Of a DNA stretch of 64,000 nucleotides, positions 63,917 through 64,000 are shown one piece after another. The first letter of the stretch is position 1; each line of letters begins with the position of its first letter. Where the stretch lies: the NCBI RefSeq assembly GCF_022458865.1, contig NZ_JAJNMU010000032.1, positions 36,872 to 100,871 of the forward strand, given 5' to 3'. Source of the DNA: Paenibacillus periandrae. GTDB taxonomy: Bacteria > Bacillota > Bacilli > Paenibacillales > NBRC-103111. Under the pieces are notes generated by a model. That model did no database searches, was not told where the DNA came from, and worked only from the letters and a program-made list of their open reading frames with translations. The position numbers were made by a program, and so were the translations under genes.

Positions 63917-64000
63917 TTATAGATTTAGGGGATCGATGAAGGGATCAGCAACGTTTGCTTTGCCTTCCTGCCGATGAACGAAGGGGCTTGTAATGAATAC
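63917..64000 (-). CDS. Possible C-terminal end of a gene cut by right edge
   Basis: The minus strand is open from the edge and ends GKANVADPFIDPLNL then TAA at 63917-63919. Only 27 residues are visible; the family is not recognised. Confidence 0.3.
   Translation of the reverse strand, partial: VFITSPFVHRQEGKANVADPFIDPLNL

Larger units (their letters stand above)
63639..64000. other. Right-edge region, mostly non-coding with small relics
   Basis: Holds the paiA upstream region and two short open ends described separately. No promoter, hairpin or complete gene is clear. Confidence 0.5.

Overview
The window looks like chromosomal DNA of a Paenibacillus-type member of the Bacillales. The signs are YesM/YesN-type and AraC-type regulators paired with carbohydrate ABC transporters, a T-box thrS leader, ydaO-type c-di-AMP riboswitches, a YdjO-type zinc protein, a PdaA-type deacetylase, AGGAGG ribosome sites and TTGACA/TATAAT-type promoters. 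This is inferred from gene content; no rRNA or tRNA gene is present to fix the taxon.

Layout. 1-6.2 kb: two-component system (response regulator cut by the left edge, plus YesM-type kinase) divergent from a three-gene sugar ABC importer. 6.3-7.8 kb: small zinc-ribbon membrane protein and a MalY/PatB-type C-S lyase. 7.9-17.5 kb: a potassium and c-di-AMP locus. It holds a kdp operon (135-aa protein, 36-aa membrane peptide, kdpF, kdpA, kdpB, kdpC and a kinase-less protein with two KdpD sensor modules) behind a c-di-AMP riboswitch and terminator. A second c-di-AMP riboswitch points the other way and controls an unrecognised 153-aa protein. Arrays of small hairpins, a 156-bp inverted-repeat element and a 22-bp palindrome lie in the non-coding parts. 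17.5-25.4 kb: MarR / RND efflux pump / membrane fusion protein / large exported protein, divergent from a TetR regulator, with a mirrored pair of 18-bp operators. 25.5-31.7 kb: pdaA-like deacetylase, thrS behind two tandem T-boxes, an ABC-F protein behind a leader peptide and attenuator, and a YdjO-type protein. 31.8-40.3 kb: fragment of an aldo/keto reductase, alcohol dehydrogenase with divergent AraC regulator, SEDS-family protein, mgtE, PAP2 phosphatase, lipoprotein, OmpR-type two-component system. 40.5-51.4 kb: Lpl-type ABC importer with membrane AraC regulator, a chemoreceptor, and an operon of two TIM-barrel sugar isomerase-like proteins flanking a beta-propeller protein. 51.7-64 kb: small accessory genes: aldo/keto reductase, MmyB-type regulator, acetyltransferase, TerD fusion, AraC regulator with divergent diiron ferritin-like protein, possible Spo0E-like peptide, NTF2-like, DinB, LysR, HAD, nitrilase-family protein, and paiA next to an N-terminally damaged paiB.

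The most unusual part is 7.9-17.5 kb. Potassium import, two c-di-AMP riboswitches, a duplicated KdpD sensor with no kinase and two unknown proteins sit together, suggesting c-di-AMP control at both the RNA and protein level. The second strong lead is the ABC-F gene, whose leader has the layout of ribosome-mediated attenuation and suggests drug-inducible ribosome protection.
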